Of a stretch of 64,000 nucleotides of DNA, positions 30,088-41,452 are shown piece after piece (within the stretch, counting starts at the first letter, position 1; the number at the start of each line of letters is the position of its first letter). The notes under the pieces are model-generated. The model was not told the DNA's origin and did no database searches. It was given only the letters and a program-made list of their open reading frames with translations. Position numbers and translations under genes: made by a program. The stretch lies in NCBI GenBank assembly GCA_964019415.1, contig OZ025869.1:4404765-4468764 (forward strand), read 5' to 3'. The DNA is from Ianthella basta (taxonomy: Eukaryota > Porifera > Demospongiae > Verongiida > Ianthellidae).

Positions 30088-30429
30088 GAACTCCTCAATG
30101 AGATCACTTTCCCCTCCTGCACTAGTTGATACTTTCTGACTGGGTCTGCAATCTCAGATGCGAAGAAAGCATGTATTTATTTCTTGCACTCTGATAGGTG
30201 TAGGTCACTGACAAGCTGCATGACGTAATATATTATAATTATATGCAGTCATGAAACATGGTAGACACATACGTGGCTATGTGGTAAGTGTAATGATGTG
30301 ACATCTACGTAGACAAAGGAATTTGATAATGTCATGACGTATAAGGTTGTCATCTGCACTTATCCACATAATTCATGACGACTTTATGCGTTGTCTGCAG
30401 CTAAAGGGTTTACGTAATTTCCCTTGCAG

Positions 30430-30640
30430 TTTGAAGAACAGAGCTTTCAGTGTTGTAGATGTTATGAATGGCTGCACTTCTGCGAGGAATGCCTGAACGA
30501 ACATTGCACTGGACTGTGCACAGGCATACTATGTACATATGGAAAGATGTATTTAAATATCCTTGCCATTATTCTTTGTGTTGTGTTGTTTGTGTGCTGT
30601 TTGTATTGTAGTCATGAAATTCACCACTTGTCACCACATG
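30430..30640 (+). CDS. Cys-rich exon-like ORF
   Basis: After the acceptor cccttgcag the + frame reads FEEQSFQCCRCYEWLHFCEE and CLNEHCTGLC, suggestive of a zinc-binding module. A hydrophobic run (ILAIILCVVLFVCCLYC) then enters the LTR-like repeat at 30,602. The hydrophobic part is probably not coding. No family recognised. Confidence 0.3.
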
Positions 30641-31190
30641 TTTAACAGTGTGTGAGGTAACGACAGGGGAATTGAGACAATTTCAAGAATGCATGATCTT
30701 CAGTGTTGTTGAACAATAGGCACTTGTAGTTGATTGACATGATTTGACATGCTTTCAACTGTGTACTGTTTCATATGTTCTGTGTAGTGTTTCTGTGAAG
30801 TGACAGGTTAACAGATCTTTTAACAGCTTTGTTTGGTTGGAACCAGTCAAACCAGTTGTACCAGTTAAAACACTGATCTGTGTATAAATAGGAGCATTAG
30901 TGTAGTGTGGGCTGGTCTGATTCATCTGACTTGCTGTAGTTGTGGTTGCCCTGTTCTTAGGTTGTTCCAGTTCATTCCATGGAGCTTGGGATAGAGGTCC
31001 TTTGTGGTGCACAATATTCCACAACATCATTTGTTCATAGTCGACACTTCTTCCGCATGCCTCAGGAGTGCAGGAGTATCTTTCAGGAGGTTCTGATCCT
31101 TTCTTCATCTAGTTGTTCAAGATTCTTTGCTTGTTTATCTCTGAGGCAGGCTTTCATTGAGGCCATATCTCTCAATGTGGTTGAAGTCTG
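30602..31190 (+). repeat. Dispersed ~600 bp repeat copy 2, LTR-like
   Basis: Partner of 15,533-16,145, with the TATA-like gtgtataaata conserved near 30,882. Flanks differ from those of copy 1, which fixes the ends at gtattgtagtc and tctcaatgtgg. Confidence 0.65.
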
Positions 31191-31199
31191 GGGAAATGT

Positions 31200-31740
31200 A
31201 TTTGATCAGCCTGTTTTGCACCAGTTCCTACTCATTTGACCAGGCTCTTCATATATCCAAGTAAAGCCCTACCTCTTCAAGAACTGCCCTCCCCTTGCCT
31301 GCTGCTCTAATTCACATGCTTCTGAAGAGTATGAGATGGTCTGGGTGGTGGTGGGTCTGAGTAGAAAGTAAAGTGTTTCTCACAAGTAGTGTAACAACAT
31401 GTAATTAGTCATTACACTGTCTGCGACCAAATGGTGATTAGCAGTACTGAAACCACTCCTCTGGCTGGGGTAGGAGGGGGCTGTCACATGACTGTCATGT
31501 GACCTGTGCAGGCTGTTATACTCACCTGGTACCCCCTGTACAACAGGACCATGTTCATATCAAGATTCTGCTTTTGGCACTTACGCTAAAGGAGGCAGAA
31601 GACAGTGCAGGATCACCTCTCCAGTACAGAGCACTCCAAACCACGCACACCCCTCCCCTACCACAGTTGCACACCACAGCAGCACACACCTCTCCCCTCA
31701 CCACACCATACTACAGTTGAGGCTGTAGTCTGTGCAGGGT
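31200..31740. other. No gene seen
   Basis: Only short frames, rich in CACC and CTCC strings near 31,640-31,720. Confidence 0.5.
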
Positions 31741-31747
31741 AAGAACA

Positions 31748-31808
31748 AGTATTTCGAGTTAAAAAACTTGCGGGGCGCCAGGGCGTCCCTGAACCTCGAA
31801 CTACTTGC
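31748..31808. repeat. 13 bp inverted repeat
   Basis: caagtatttcgag and ctcgaactacttg pair at 12 of 13 positions, around a GC-rich spacer containing gcggggcgcc. Candidate ends of a small foldback element. Confidence 0.7.
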
Positions 31809-31834
31809 TAGCAATTTTCCCATGTACGTTCAGT

Positions 31835-32085
31835 AAATCAGACGGTTGGGGGTACAGTATTGTTGTTGGCCTGAAAGATACATCAAGACACACTAGATCG
31901 TTGGGTTTGCAAGAGTTTCAAGTCTCCAGAGCAGCCAGTCATATCCAGTGAAAGCATCCGTACCAAACTGTCAAATGTTTGCCTACTGCTTTTTGATCTA
32001 TATGACATTCTGAATGAGCAATTGTTACTTTGTGCCTGGAGAAGGAGTGTGCTGGCTAAAAGGCTACCCTATGATGACTCTATGA
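31835..32085 (+). repeat. ~250 bp direct repeat, copy 1 (partner 32,910)
   Basis: About 80% similar to 32,910-33,155; shared strings include ttgcaagagtttcaagtc, atccagtgaaagca, taccaaactgtc and tttttgatcta. The 0.8 kb between the copies holds a diverged tandem repeat and a (TA)n tract. They could be LTR-like ends of a lost element or two independent copies. Confidence 0.75.
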
Positions 32086-32159
32086 GCGAATCATGGCTAT
32101 AATTATGTGTCATGACTCGCTCGTCTCCCATTATTGGCCTACGGGTCACTAGACTTCTG

Positions 32160-32515
32160 TTGTATTTAGGGCTGTACCTCGCAGAAAAACAGTTAAGTAA
32201 GCTTCCTACCACAATACTATTACTTAAACATGTTCTAGAAACACTTTGCGTTCTTTGGATACATGGCGAAATCTAAAGAAAGATGGTTTTGAGCCTAGCA
32301 AACAGAAAGCGTCAAGCGCGCGGCCATTTTACAATGTCCGTCAGTGATAATTGGAGCCGTATCTCGCAGAAGAGACGTTCCTTAGGCTTTTTATTAGTAT
32401 CACTCTATTAACACATGTTTATGACCACATTTTGTTTGATTCAAACTCGGCGAAATGTCATTAGAGAGGATTTAAAGCTTTGTAAAGATGGACGTGAGCG
32501 CCGCCATTTGCAATG
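32160..32515 (+). repeat. Diverged tandem duplication (~170 bp units)
   Basis: The units both run ggagc/ggctgta-ctcgcagaa, actattaca/tctattaac, catgttta/catgttct, ggcgaaat and aagatgg, ending in a gagcgc/gcgcgcggccattt-type string. Roughly 65-70% similar. No coding potential seen. Confidence 0.5.
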
Positions 32516-32517
32516 AC

Positions 32518-32518
<1 letters not shown>

Positions 32519-32556
<38 letters not shown>
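32519..32556. repeat. (TA)n microsatellite
   Basis: About 18 uninterrupted ta dinucleotides. Confidence 0.97.
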
Positions 32557-32557
<1 letters not shown>

Positions 32558-32909
32558 GAACATGAAGCCATACGAATACCTAAATCTGAAAACAATATAG
32601 GGGCGCCGAAGGTGCCCCAAAAAGAAAGTACAGTCCAAATACTTTAGCTAGGTATTCCTTATGCACTGGGCAGATATGTTGGATATCAGATGCTGCATTG
32701 GGTTGCAATGGGAGAAAAGTGGGGCAAAACACATTGTGGCTTGTAGCTCTTCACAGTGCTTTGTGTTCCAGCACTAATTGCTTCTATTCAGACATCTGTG
32801 GCTTATCCCGTTTTCTGGCACACATTTCCCTCCATTTGAAAATGTTTATCTGAAGTGTATAATTGCTTTGTTTATTGAGTGTGAAGCAGTCTTTGTGGAT
32901 CGTGTATGT

Positions 32910-33155
32910 TCAATAGTTCAGATAGTTGGGGAGGCAGCATTGCTGATGTCCTGAAAGACACATCACAATGCCATACATAGACTGTTGGGGTTGCAAGAGT
33001 TTCAAGTCCCCAGACCAGCAAGGCATCCAGTGAAAGCAACTCTACCAAACTGTCTAAATGCTTTGCTGATGCTTTTTGATCTACATAACATTCTGAATGA
33101 GGATGTACGTATTGCTTTGTGCCTGGAGGAGGAGTGCACTGGCTAAAAAGAATAC
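32910..33155 (+). repeat. ~250 bp direct repeat, copy 2
   Basis: Partner of 31,835-32,085, including gcctggaggaggagtgcactggctaaa at its end, which in copy 1 reads with four differences. Confidence 0.75.
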
Positions 33156-33169
33156 CCTAAGTGGTAATG

Positions 33170-33930
33170 GCATGATTCGATTGTCACTCCAGGACCATCT
33201 TCATTGTCCATCCCAATTTACTGTCAGATTTGGTCCATAACAAAATCTTCATTTTATCTCCTTCAGAAGCTAAAAACCCCTCGAACGACTGGATATTGTT
33301 CCATAAATGGCCCATTGCATACAAAGTGGCCTCTTGCCCTGTGCTTCCTACTTGCACTGAATAGTGCTTCGATCAGGGTGCAGCCTTCTGCACCTTGACC
33401 ATGTCTGCATGCCCCTGTCCGCATCCATGCCTTACAGTAGTGTAGGGTCACCTGATCATGACTAGGATATCTTCTCTTCTTGTTCCCTGATCCGCTGCTG
33501 CGCTGTACTGGTACTGCCACCATTGCTCCATGTAGGTGAAGTGCACCTCAGCACTTCCTTTGTAAAACTGCAAGAAGTTGGCAGGTAAGCTGCACATTGC
33601 GATCTTTGGTTCATCTTTCATATTGCCATAGTGCAAGGAAATGTGCATTTTATTACATGTCATTAATTACTGCATGGATTTCATTGGCTACTTTTCTAAG
33701 CATTTTATTGGCTGGTGTCTAATGTTACGTATCCCCATTCAGCTACACTGCGGTCCGCTCAGCTCTGACATCATCGTGTAGACGGTACAGACTCTTGTTT
33801 GGGCGTTTTACGAGCTTGTTTGACTACCAGCCGTGCTGCCAATAAACCATTGTACCTAAGAGACTAACATTGCCGGTGGAGTGGCAGAATGAAGCAGCAG
33901 AAGAGCAAGAAGTAAGGTAATGTGAGTTTA
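33170..33930. other. No gene seen; possible transcript-end signal
   Basis: Short frames only. caataaacc at 33,839 is a polyadenylation-like signal, followed by a G/A-rich stretch that leads into the composite minisatellite. Confidence 0.4.
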
Positions 33931-33937
33931 AACTGCG

Positions 33938-34383
33938 TCACTTCACGCACTGTCTCACTCCACGCACTGCCTCACTTCACGCACTGCCCCACTCCACGCA
34001 CTGTCCCACGCCCTGCATTGCCCCACGCCTCGCACTGCCTCACTCCATGCACTGTCCCACTCCACGCACTGCCCCACACCACGCACTGTCCCACTCCACC
34101 CACTGCCTCTGTAGTTGGTTGAATTTATTGTGTAGCGATTCTCCCCCTGTTCATTGTGGAAGCCTGTTCCGACATGCCCCACTCCACACACTGCCCCACT
34201 CCATGCACTGTCCCACGCTCTGCACTGCCCCACGCCTCGCACTGCCTCACTCCACGCACTGCCCCACTCCACGCACTGCCCCACGCCATGCACTGTCCCA
34301 CTCCACCCACTGCCTCTGTAGTTGGTTGAATTTATTGTGTAGCGATTCTCCCCCCTGTTCATTGTGGAAGCCTGTTCCAACAT
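33938..34383 (+). repeat. Composite minisatellite: 17 bp array plus 69 bp spacer, twice
   Basis: Units of the form gcactgccccactccac (17 bp, with variants tcccacgccct and tcactccat) form an array at 33,938-34,107. A spacer (tctgtagttggttgaattta to cctgttccgacatg) follows at 34,108-34,175. A second 17 bp array (34,176-34,313) and a nearly identical spacer (34,314-34,383) come next. The two spacers differ at only about two positions while the arrays differ in unit order, so the array-spacer pair was duplicated as one unit. Confidence 0.92.
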
Positions 34384-34552
34384 GCCACCGTTTCATCCAT
34401 TGTGTAACGTGAATAACGGTACTGCTTCAGGAGTTGTTGAATTTGGGAAGCTGAATGGAAACAGAAATTTGTAATAGATATAATAAGCAGCAATGATGCA
34501 TGCAATGATCAAAATCTTACCTAATTCGTCAATTTCAGCATCTGTTGTACTT

Positions 34553-34768
34553 TCACAGTGTGAGTACCCATGGTGGCATTTTGATAGCCATTGAAACAGT
34601 TTCCTGTAGGAATCGGCTAAACTCCACTTTGGGATACTTTGCTGACTCTACTTCAGCAGTTGCAAACAAGCTTTGAGCGACATGTAGGCAAAATTTTGCA
34701 ATATCATTCGTATCGTATGTGTGTATCCTAGATGGCGGATAGCCCATGGTGTGACAGGATTGCAACAC
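34553..34768 (-). CDS. Exon-like ORF, unrecognised
   Basis: The minus-strand frame MGYPPSRIHTYDTNDIAKFC, then LHVAQSLFATAEVESAKYPK, has balanced composition and no repeats. It lacks obvious splice sites at both ends. No family recognised. Confidence 0.3.
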   Translation of the reverse strand: MLQSCHTMGYPPSRIHTYDTNDIAKFCLHVAQSLFATAEVESAKYPKVEFSRFLQETVSMAIKMPPWVLTL

Positions 34769-34799
34769 TCAATATGTCGTGTCATGCTGCCCTGCGACA

Positions 34800-35290
34800 T
34801 AATTGAGAACCATGCTTAAATGTCCACTGTCACGGTTATACAAGTTGCCTTTATATGATAGATTATTACCCACCGAAAATCACTGTTAGAGCGCTTCGAA
34901 ATTCCCTGGTAGAAGGATAATGGCTCACATCCGGAAAATCAGCTGAAGAAATCCACCATTCTAACTAAACAGCCAAAGGATATTTAATTTAATTTCATTC
35001 ATTTCATTGATCTTATTTAGACTGGATGAGCCACCAGCCCAAAGGCTACTATTAAGGCTCCCAATAATAACGCATAATTAGTTCAAAGACAATTTTAAAG
35101 GGATGAGATTGTGATGATAATTAAATGAAAGGTGGACACACAAGTATGAGAATTGCAAATTAAAGATCAATTGCAATTCAACAACTAAAATTCAGGAGCA
35201 ATATGTATATATAGGAGAAAACGATACGTATGTGTACTTATGATAAGTGCATAGCTAATTGCAGGTTGCCTGTAAAATGAACATGTACTA
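34800..35290. other. No gene seen
   Basis: AT-rich sequence without supportable frames. Confidence 0.5.
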
Positions 35291-35392
35291 GTTATAACAT
35301 GGCAGCGAGGGTGCTGGCTGATTTATCACACGAGGGCGCAAAGCGCCCGAGTGCGATAAATCAGCTAAGCGCCCGAGCGGCCATGTTATAAC
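35291..35392. mobile_element. MITE-like foldback
   Basis: The outer arms agttataacatggc and gccatgttataact are perfect complements. The inner arms gctgatttatc-cac-cgagggcgc and gcgcccgag-tgcgataaatcagc pair around an aaa loop. The whole can fold into one long, CpG-rich hairpin of about 100 bases. No target duplication identified. Confidence 0.8.
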
Positions 35393-35970
35393 TGACTTGT
35401 TACGATTCAAACAGCAGCAATTAGCGTTTGAATTCGTTCGCTGTCGAATGAATTTACCGAACGAACCTGACTGAAGTTACTATAGAAACAAGAGAACACG
35501 CTCTTCTCGGAGCACAAGGCGAAAGGCGAGAAGCGTCGCAAGAAAAAAACTGTCAGCGGCCTCTCGTACTGAATAAAGCGTCGGCGCCGCTTGAGTCGAC
35601 ACTAGGGCAGATGATTAGAAGTCCTACAAGCAGCGTATGAAGGGAGAACTTTCTTTTCAGAGAGTGTACTAGGATTTAAACGACTGGAGAACTTGAGGGT
35701 GGCGAGACCTACCTTCAAGTTGATCCATCAAGTGAACTCGGGAAAGGGAATCTGAGTTTATCCGTCACTAATGACATTACATGCACAATTACATGTCACT
35801 GCCATAAAAGTACACATGCAGTGCTGTGCTAGGCATAAATTTATGTTGATGACCATGCTTCCAAGTGCCAAGCACTCATCATTCCAGAGCCAATGTTCAT
35901 GAGAAAGTTTACAAGGTGATGAATATCAAAGGCAATTTGCTAAAGCAGTAGACAAAACGTTTGTTTAAGG

Positions 35971-36206
35971 CTAGAAAGTGATTGGGTTAGCAAATAAGAG
36001 CCCCACTCGACACAGTGTGTTATGAGGTGTGAAAGTGTAAACAGTGGCGTTATGCGAAATTAGCACAGTGCAGCTTGCTTTGATGTATGGCTTCCTCATA
36101 TAACAAGCAGATTTGTAGAATGCCCACTGTGATTCAAGGTTTCTGATGTCAGATGGTAAATGGTTCCATAGCTGCGAGGCATAGAAAGGAAAAGCTATGA
36201 TGAACC
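35971..36206 (-). pseudogene. C-terminal end of a non-LTR retrotransposon (LINE) ORF2
   Basis: The minus frame reads FPFYASQLWNHLPSDIRNLE, then SQWAFYKSACYMRKPY, to a TAG. The S/Q-LWN-LP-x-x-IR block followed by F-K-x-x-L is the familiar end of many LINE reverse-transcriptase ORFs. The frame is open for 78 codons. No RT core (YxDD) was found upstream at higher coordinates, so this is a 5'-truncated relic, as is usual for LINEs. Confidence 0.6.
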
Positions 36207-36209
36207 CCT

Positions 36210-37750
36210 ATCGTCCACAGATCGAACGGTGATTTGGCGGTCCAGCAATGTGAAGGCAACCACCACACAATGGATCCTCTTCCCAATGTTGGTACCATCT
36301 GCAGTCAGCTTGATGCGAATCTTCTTGGAGGACCTGCAAACATTAAGGATGGTCCACCATGTGAAGATTAGTTAAAGTGTAAAGACTAAATACAATTATT
36401 GTTGTGTAGTAGTCAATTTTAACTGTCATTATCTGTATCTTAGTCAAGTGTGTTGGGTTTACTGATAAACTTGTAATACTGTTCTTGGACTGGCCAGGCT
36501 CACCCAATCAAGAATAGTTGCACAGCTCTTTGCAGTTCTCTTGCATTGCCTGTGCATGGCAGGCGCCAATTAGGAAAGGGTGACATATAATAGTTGTGTA
36601 CAGTGCCTTGCTGTCTGGCAGCGGCTATCCAGTCCACACAACCATCAATCATTCTGGGTGACCCCAATCAGCACACAGAGCCTTGCTTGATTGCCCTCCA
36701 CATTGCATTTCTTGTTTTGTGGTTTGATTACAATCACTTCTCATCTCAGCTCTTCCCTCTCCCAACCCTACTTGACCTCTGTGTACCCACTGACCCTTGT
36801 TAGTTATTGTAATGTGCATGCCCACACATCTGTTTGACTGTGTATCCTTGTCTTCTGCCTATTCTGCTAGCACTTCTTCCTCCTGTCCTCCAACACACAG
36901 TCAAAGTTTGGAACAAGAACACTCAGGCAACTATACATAACAGGGCTGAGTTGTGTGCTAGTAGGTTCCATCCTACTAATGAGTACATGTTTCTATTAGC
37001 ACAATAACATTTGTCATGGCAACAGTTGATATATAGGTCATGGTAAAGTGTATTGCTAGCACTTGACCTGCATGTCTTTAGGCACAATTAACGGCAAGCA
37101 ACTTCAAAGCCCAAATATGAGCAGTGATATTGATGGCATAATCAACTATTAATTTGATGCTATAAGAACCTTCACTGTGGTCACCTCGGCAAACAGAGTC
37201 TTTGCATGCTATAATTGTAATAAAATGCAGTGAGGGAGAATAATGTGCGTGTACATGTGTGAGTTGATGCACATAATAACTGTAATAAGGAACATGTTTG
37301 AAGTATTATAGTCTCACACCTCTGCCAGAATATGTATATCATGGACAGTAGAGGATCAAGTGCATAAGAATTGCAATTGAACAGCCAAGGAAGCTTTAAA
37401 ATCCAGGCAATTTCAAATCCAGCTGATCAATGGTGGTGATTGAATGGTGGTTGAACTACATAAAATGTTTCTATTTGTAGGACATTATTTTGAATTTAAA
37501 TCATACTAAGTCTTTAAAACCCATTATAACTTTCCATTTTCTGTTTCCAAATTCCTCTTGATTCTATTATATATAGAAAGAGGAGGGACCATAGTCACCA
37601 GAAACATGTGGTACAACAATACAGTCAATAAACACTCACCTTGACATGGGTTAAACATATACCTTTGTAAGGGGGGCAGTAGGAATCATTTGCGGGGCTT
37701 CCTGCTGTTCTATATCTTCACAAGTACAAACTTACAATTCACAATCGTGA
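36210..37750. other. No gene seen
   Basis: I find no supportable coding frame, RNA gene or repeat in this 1.5 kb. Short frames lack motifs and splice context. Confidence 0.5.
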
Positions 37751-37759
37751 TCAAATGTC

Positions 37760-38310
37760 ATGCTCACCTGTAGCTGGGCATCTCGGTGTTTGCACAGCTG
37801 TCTGAATGTCCTCTACTGCTCCTTGACCGCAAATGATTCCTATGGCCTCAAAGACACTCTTCCACATACAATCCTGGCTCCCTGCTCCAAGAGACTTCTG
37901 CATCTACTTGACACATATCTCTGGGTCGATCTGCTAAACACCAGTTGTTTAGCATCTCAAACAACACGGCTATCTTGCTGTGTTTGTGCACTATAGGAAG
38001 TCTTATAATGGTTTTTGTCAGCTCTCTTTGCCTGCAGGCACTGAAGCAGTCGGGGCATTACATATGCTGGTTTGCGGTTTGTACAGCTCCTGGCAACACA
38101 CTTAATGCTGCTAAACATTCTTTCATGTTGAGCGGAATCTCTTCTGCTGCTGGATAACAAAGTGAGACATCACCATGAACCAGATACTGGAAAACAGCTG
38201 GACTTATACAGGGCATTCCCGGATCTCCTTGTAGCAGCGAATGTCCAATAAGCATGCCAGTGACTTTCAGCTGCAACTTTGCAAAGTTTGCGGTTTGTAC
38301 AGCTCCTGGC
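37760..38310 (-). repeat. Short rearranged fragment of block D
   Basis: 37,770-37,940 matches 44,448-44,620 (97% or better by eye), then a truncated relative of 44,725-44,860 follows. The string tttgcggtttgtacagctcctggc occurs twice (about 38,070 and 38,287); the second directly abuts module M at 38,312. On the minus strand it keeps the exon piece HERMFSSIKCVARSCTNRKP also seen at 44.8, 49.9 and 62.5 kb. Confidence 0.8.
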
Positions 38311-38311
38311 T

Positions 38312-39020
38312 ACATTTCAGTGTATACTTTCATATATCAATGCTGATGGTAATCAATACAGTACAGTAATTCTGTGAATATGATTTTATGTATATTACAA
38401 TGTATAATGAGAATGAGAATGAACAAGTGAAGATATATTTGTCATGGTTAAATCGTTGAGTGGTTAATCTAAAAGTATACATTCGCCCCTGACTGTACGT
38501 TCATCTTGTGGATGACCTGCAGGTTAGAAGAAGAAAAGTATGTTGCATGGAAGCTGCATGCACTTGCATTTGTGCCTGCATAGTGTGCTCTTATTTCAAT
38601 TTCAGTGTGATACTTACTTGGCTTTTACTGTGCGATCTTCTCCCCCGCCTGCCAGGAGGGCCACCCTTCAGGCGACCCTCGGCTGATCCTCTCAGTGTGA
38701 TACATTTGTAGCACACCTCTCTGATTCCAAAATTGTAAAAGTAACATCTATATGTATGTAAATTGAAAAGGCAGTACACCCGCATACACTAGAATAATTA
38801 TATGTAGCACCTGTCTTACTCTGGGCAGTCCCAGCCTTTCTTCCACTGTTGGCCTGCTTTGGGGGGCTTAGCCAGGGACTCCCCAACTGGCTTCACTGGG
38901 GACCCCCCCCTGTGGTGCCTGCCCCTCTGGCTTCTCGGAAGATGGACAAGGCGAGGAGGATGGAGGGCCAGAGGTCCCCTCCATAGTTTTCATCTGGTTC
39001 ATCTCCTCACCCTGTAAATG
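38312..39020 (-). repeat. Module M, copy 3 (isolated)
   Basis: Starts within the M consensus at tacatttcagtgtatac and continues to the ccctgtaaatgcagaacaag string shared with 6,131 and 57,241. Two minus-strand GTAAG donors are conserved, though the first reads gtaagac here. The homology with 56,548-58,190 continues past M to about 39,960. Confidence 0.8.
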
Positions 39021-39079
39021 CAGAACAAGTTGCGTAAAAATTTAAGACAGACACTAAAGTGCACCTTAGGTAGCTACGT

Positions 39080-39532
39080 ATGTACCCGTATATGCCGGCG
39101 CCTGTGAATGCAACTCACAGGAACTTTCTTCGTGCTTTCGCTCATGGCAGCTTCTACCGCATGCAAAAGTCACTATGTGTTGCAATAACAACGACTGTAG
39201 CCCGCTCTGTACGTGATTGGGCACTTCTTACAGTTCAAACGGTTAATTGTTGGCATAATGATATGCAAGATACCGCAACCACAATGTTTATGAAATACAA
39301 AATGGCCGGTATAAAGAGCCTTAACGCTGTCCTCGGTGTGCTAAAATATTACGCCAAGACTTCCCCCGTGGCCCAAATGGACGGCCCCTACATATTCGCA
39401 GTGATTTTGGCGGTGTTCGTCAGCACTATGGTTCTCCACCATGGTTTTATCGCGGAGCCCACGTTTGTGCTATCAAAGCCATCCTTGGTGAGTCTCTTTG
39501 GCTACAGTAGCTTAATGTGCATTGATCATTAG
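39080..39532 (+). pseudogene. ORF divergent from module M, paralogue at 57,300-57,778
   Basis: A + frame of 150 codons contains KMAGIKSLNAVL and GPYIFAVILAVFVSTMVLHH, a likely membrane or signal-anchor segment, then a gtgagtct donor after SKPSL. The sister copy (57,509-57,778) keeps the C-terminal part open but differs by indels upstream (VLRCAKILRQDFP versus VLGVLKYYAKTSP), so at least one copy is frameshifted. The divergent start with the minus-strand M exon suggests that 39,000-39,080 may be a shared promoter. No family recognised. Confidence 0.4.
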
Positions 39533-39684
39533 AAATGTATATGGGCTGTCCAAGTGCTCGTCCAGAATTTTGCCTGCCTGTTCTTTATAACTGCTATGGA
39601 ACTGTTTACACATCTACCTGTTGTGGCGTATGGCCATGGATTGTTTCTTGAGCTAAATTATATATGTGTAGCTGTGTAAGATAG

Positions 39685-39857
<173 letters not shown>

Positions 39858-39919
39858 CATGCAAGTGTGCACAATCATGTGTCAGAAGGCATGCAAGTTT
39901 ATTGCTAAGCAACAGAGGC

Positions 39920-40207
39920 TTATGGTGTAAGATTTAGAGTAGGTGGATTGGCACAAGACCACAAGTTGCTACTCTTAGACAGCTGACTATATAGCAGATC
40001 GTTTATACCTTCACATTTGGCGTGGTACCAACGGTCACAGGTATCACACAGAAATCGCTTCTGATTTACCTTCACTGGAGTGGTCAGGCATCTCCTTGCG
40101 GAAGCAACCTCGCTGGGGCAAACAGCACTTCTTCGCAGTCCTCGCAGTCCCCACTGCTGGCATGTCCATACGTACTCCGCAATACCAGAAGACAGAACCA
40201 CAGACAT
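39920..40207 (-). pseudogene. PHD-finger fragment, probably from a non-LTR retroelement
   Basis: The minus-strand frame ends with KRFLCDTCDRWYHAKCEGIN, then DLLYSQLSKSSNLWSCANP. C-D-x-C-x-x-W-x-H-x-x-C and W-x-C are PHD-finger zinc ligands. The N-terminal Cys pair is degenerate (RGLRRSAVC). PHD fingers of exactly this style are frequent in ORF1 or the N-terminal region of invertebrate LINE-like elements; that assignment is an inference. No reverse transcriptase is nearby. Confidence 0.6.
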
Positions 40208-40555
40208 GGGATTGTCAAACAGAAACTTAGAGACCGTCTACGCTCTCTCCGACAGTACATCGCTTCAAGAACAGTTCACCAATTACAAACCCAAGCGCTT
40301 TCCGTTCTACTGACTCTGAAAAGGCTCAAAGGTGGCTACAGTGTGATCGTGTACTGCTGTGCTACCGCTTATAAACTTGTTAAATATAAACTTATGCATC
40401 CATGGTTTAAGGCACTTTCACACTGTTGACATAGCTACAGTAAAATCTAGCTATATGCCGCTAAGCTACAAATATTTGGCCTAAGCCATCTTGCTTTTGG
40501 CTTGCTCATTTGTTTAGTTCACTTATTTCTCTTTTCTTGATAGGTAGCTATAGAC

Positions 40556-41452
40556 ATGGCACCGTGGCCAGAAACAAAACATGATATAGCCCTGGCAACT
40601 GAGGTGGCTGCAATGCAGACGTCCACAGCGTCCCCAAGATTGGGATGGCATTGCTGCTACACTGTCTCAGCATTTTTCGACTAGAATTGAGTTTTTGACG
40701 AGAATCAAGTTAACCTTACTGGCAAGGGCTGTAAAGACAGATTAAAGCTGCTAATTCAGAAGTACAAGGGATAGGATGCCCGGTCACTAAAGTGGTAGGT
40801 TTCATGCTGGGCATAGGTGCATGTTAGATTGTCAATTAAGTAGCACTGACGTTCCTTTTTGTGTTAAAGCTGTGATTTGGTACGCTGTGCTTATAGATCT
40901 GGTACTGAGGAAGACTACTCTGAGCTTGCTCAGTTACTAAAAGACATTCACACATACATGTGTGATTTAGAGGAAACCAGAGCTAGAGAAAAAGGACGAA
41001 AAGAAAAAAAGGATCTGGATGAAAGAACACAGGCTGAGGATATGAGGAGGGCAGCTATGGAGGGCTTGGTAAAGTCCTCCACCTTAGGCAAACGTGGCCG
41101 GGAAAAATCATGCGACTCTCCTGCTGAGATATCTTCTGCAGATTATTTCGTGGTGGATCTGGATGACGACCTTTCAGAGGACATCCCTTCAAAGAAGAAA
41201 GGCAAGGATAAACCAAAAGTAAGTGGCAAAACCGTAAACTTTCCAAAGTTACCACTATTGAAATGCTAGATAAGAAATTTCAACGAAAGGCTGCACTGCA
41301 AGATAAGAAACTTGACTTGAGGAAGTTTGATCTGGAGTTATAGGCAAGGAAACTGGAAGTTGAGGAAGAAGAACGAAAGTTGAGACTACAAATGGAACTG
41401 CAAGAACGCCAGGTGATGATGGATTTCATAAAGAAATACATGGATCAGTAAT
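40556..41452 (+). pseudogene. Myb/SANT-like Harbinger-type DNA-binding gene, dead copy 1
   Basis: This is a homologue of the SANT gene at 8.5-9.9 kb. It reads MAPWPETKHDIALATEVAA, then (frameshifted by a 2 base insertion relative to the 46.6 kb copy) the SANT helices, VNLTGKGCKDRLKLLIQKYK, G-stop-DARSLKW, then an exon from 40,908 (SGTEEDYSELAQLLKDIHTY, KKDLDERTQAEDMRRAAMEG), an acidic segment (FVVDLDDDLSEDIPSKKKGK) and a coiled coil ending QVMMDFIKKYMDQ. The SANT part has a +1 T in gagtttttgac and a TAG, and the coiled coil has another TAG. No nuclease gene accompanies it. Confidence 0.75.

Noticed and set aside
33938-34383. CRISPR array
   Set aside because: The 17 bp units are contiguous without unique spacers, the DNA is eukaryotic, and no cas genes are present.
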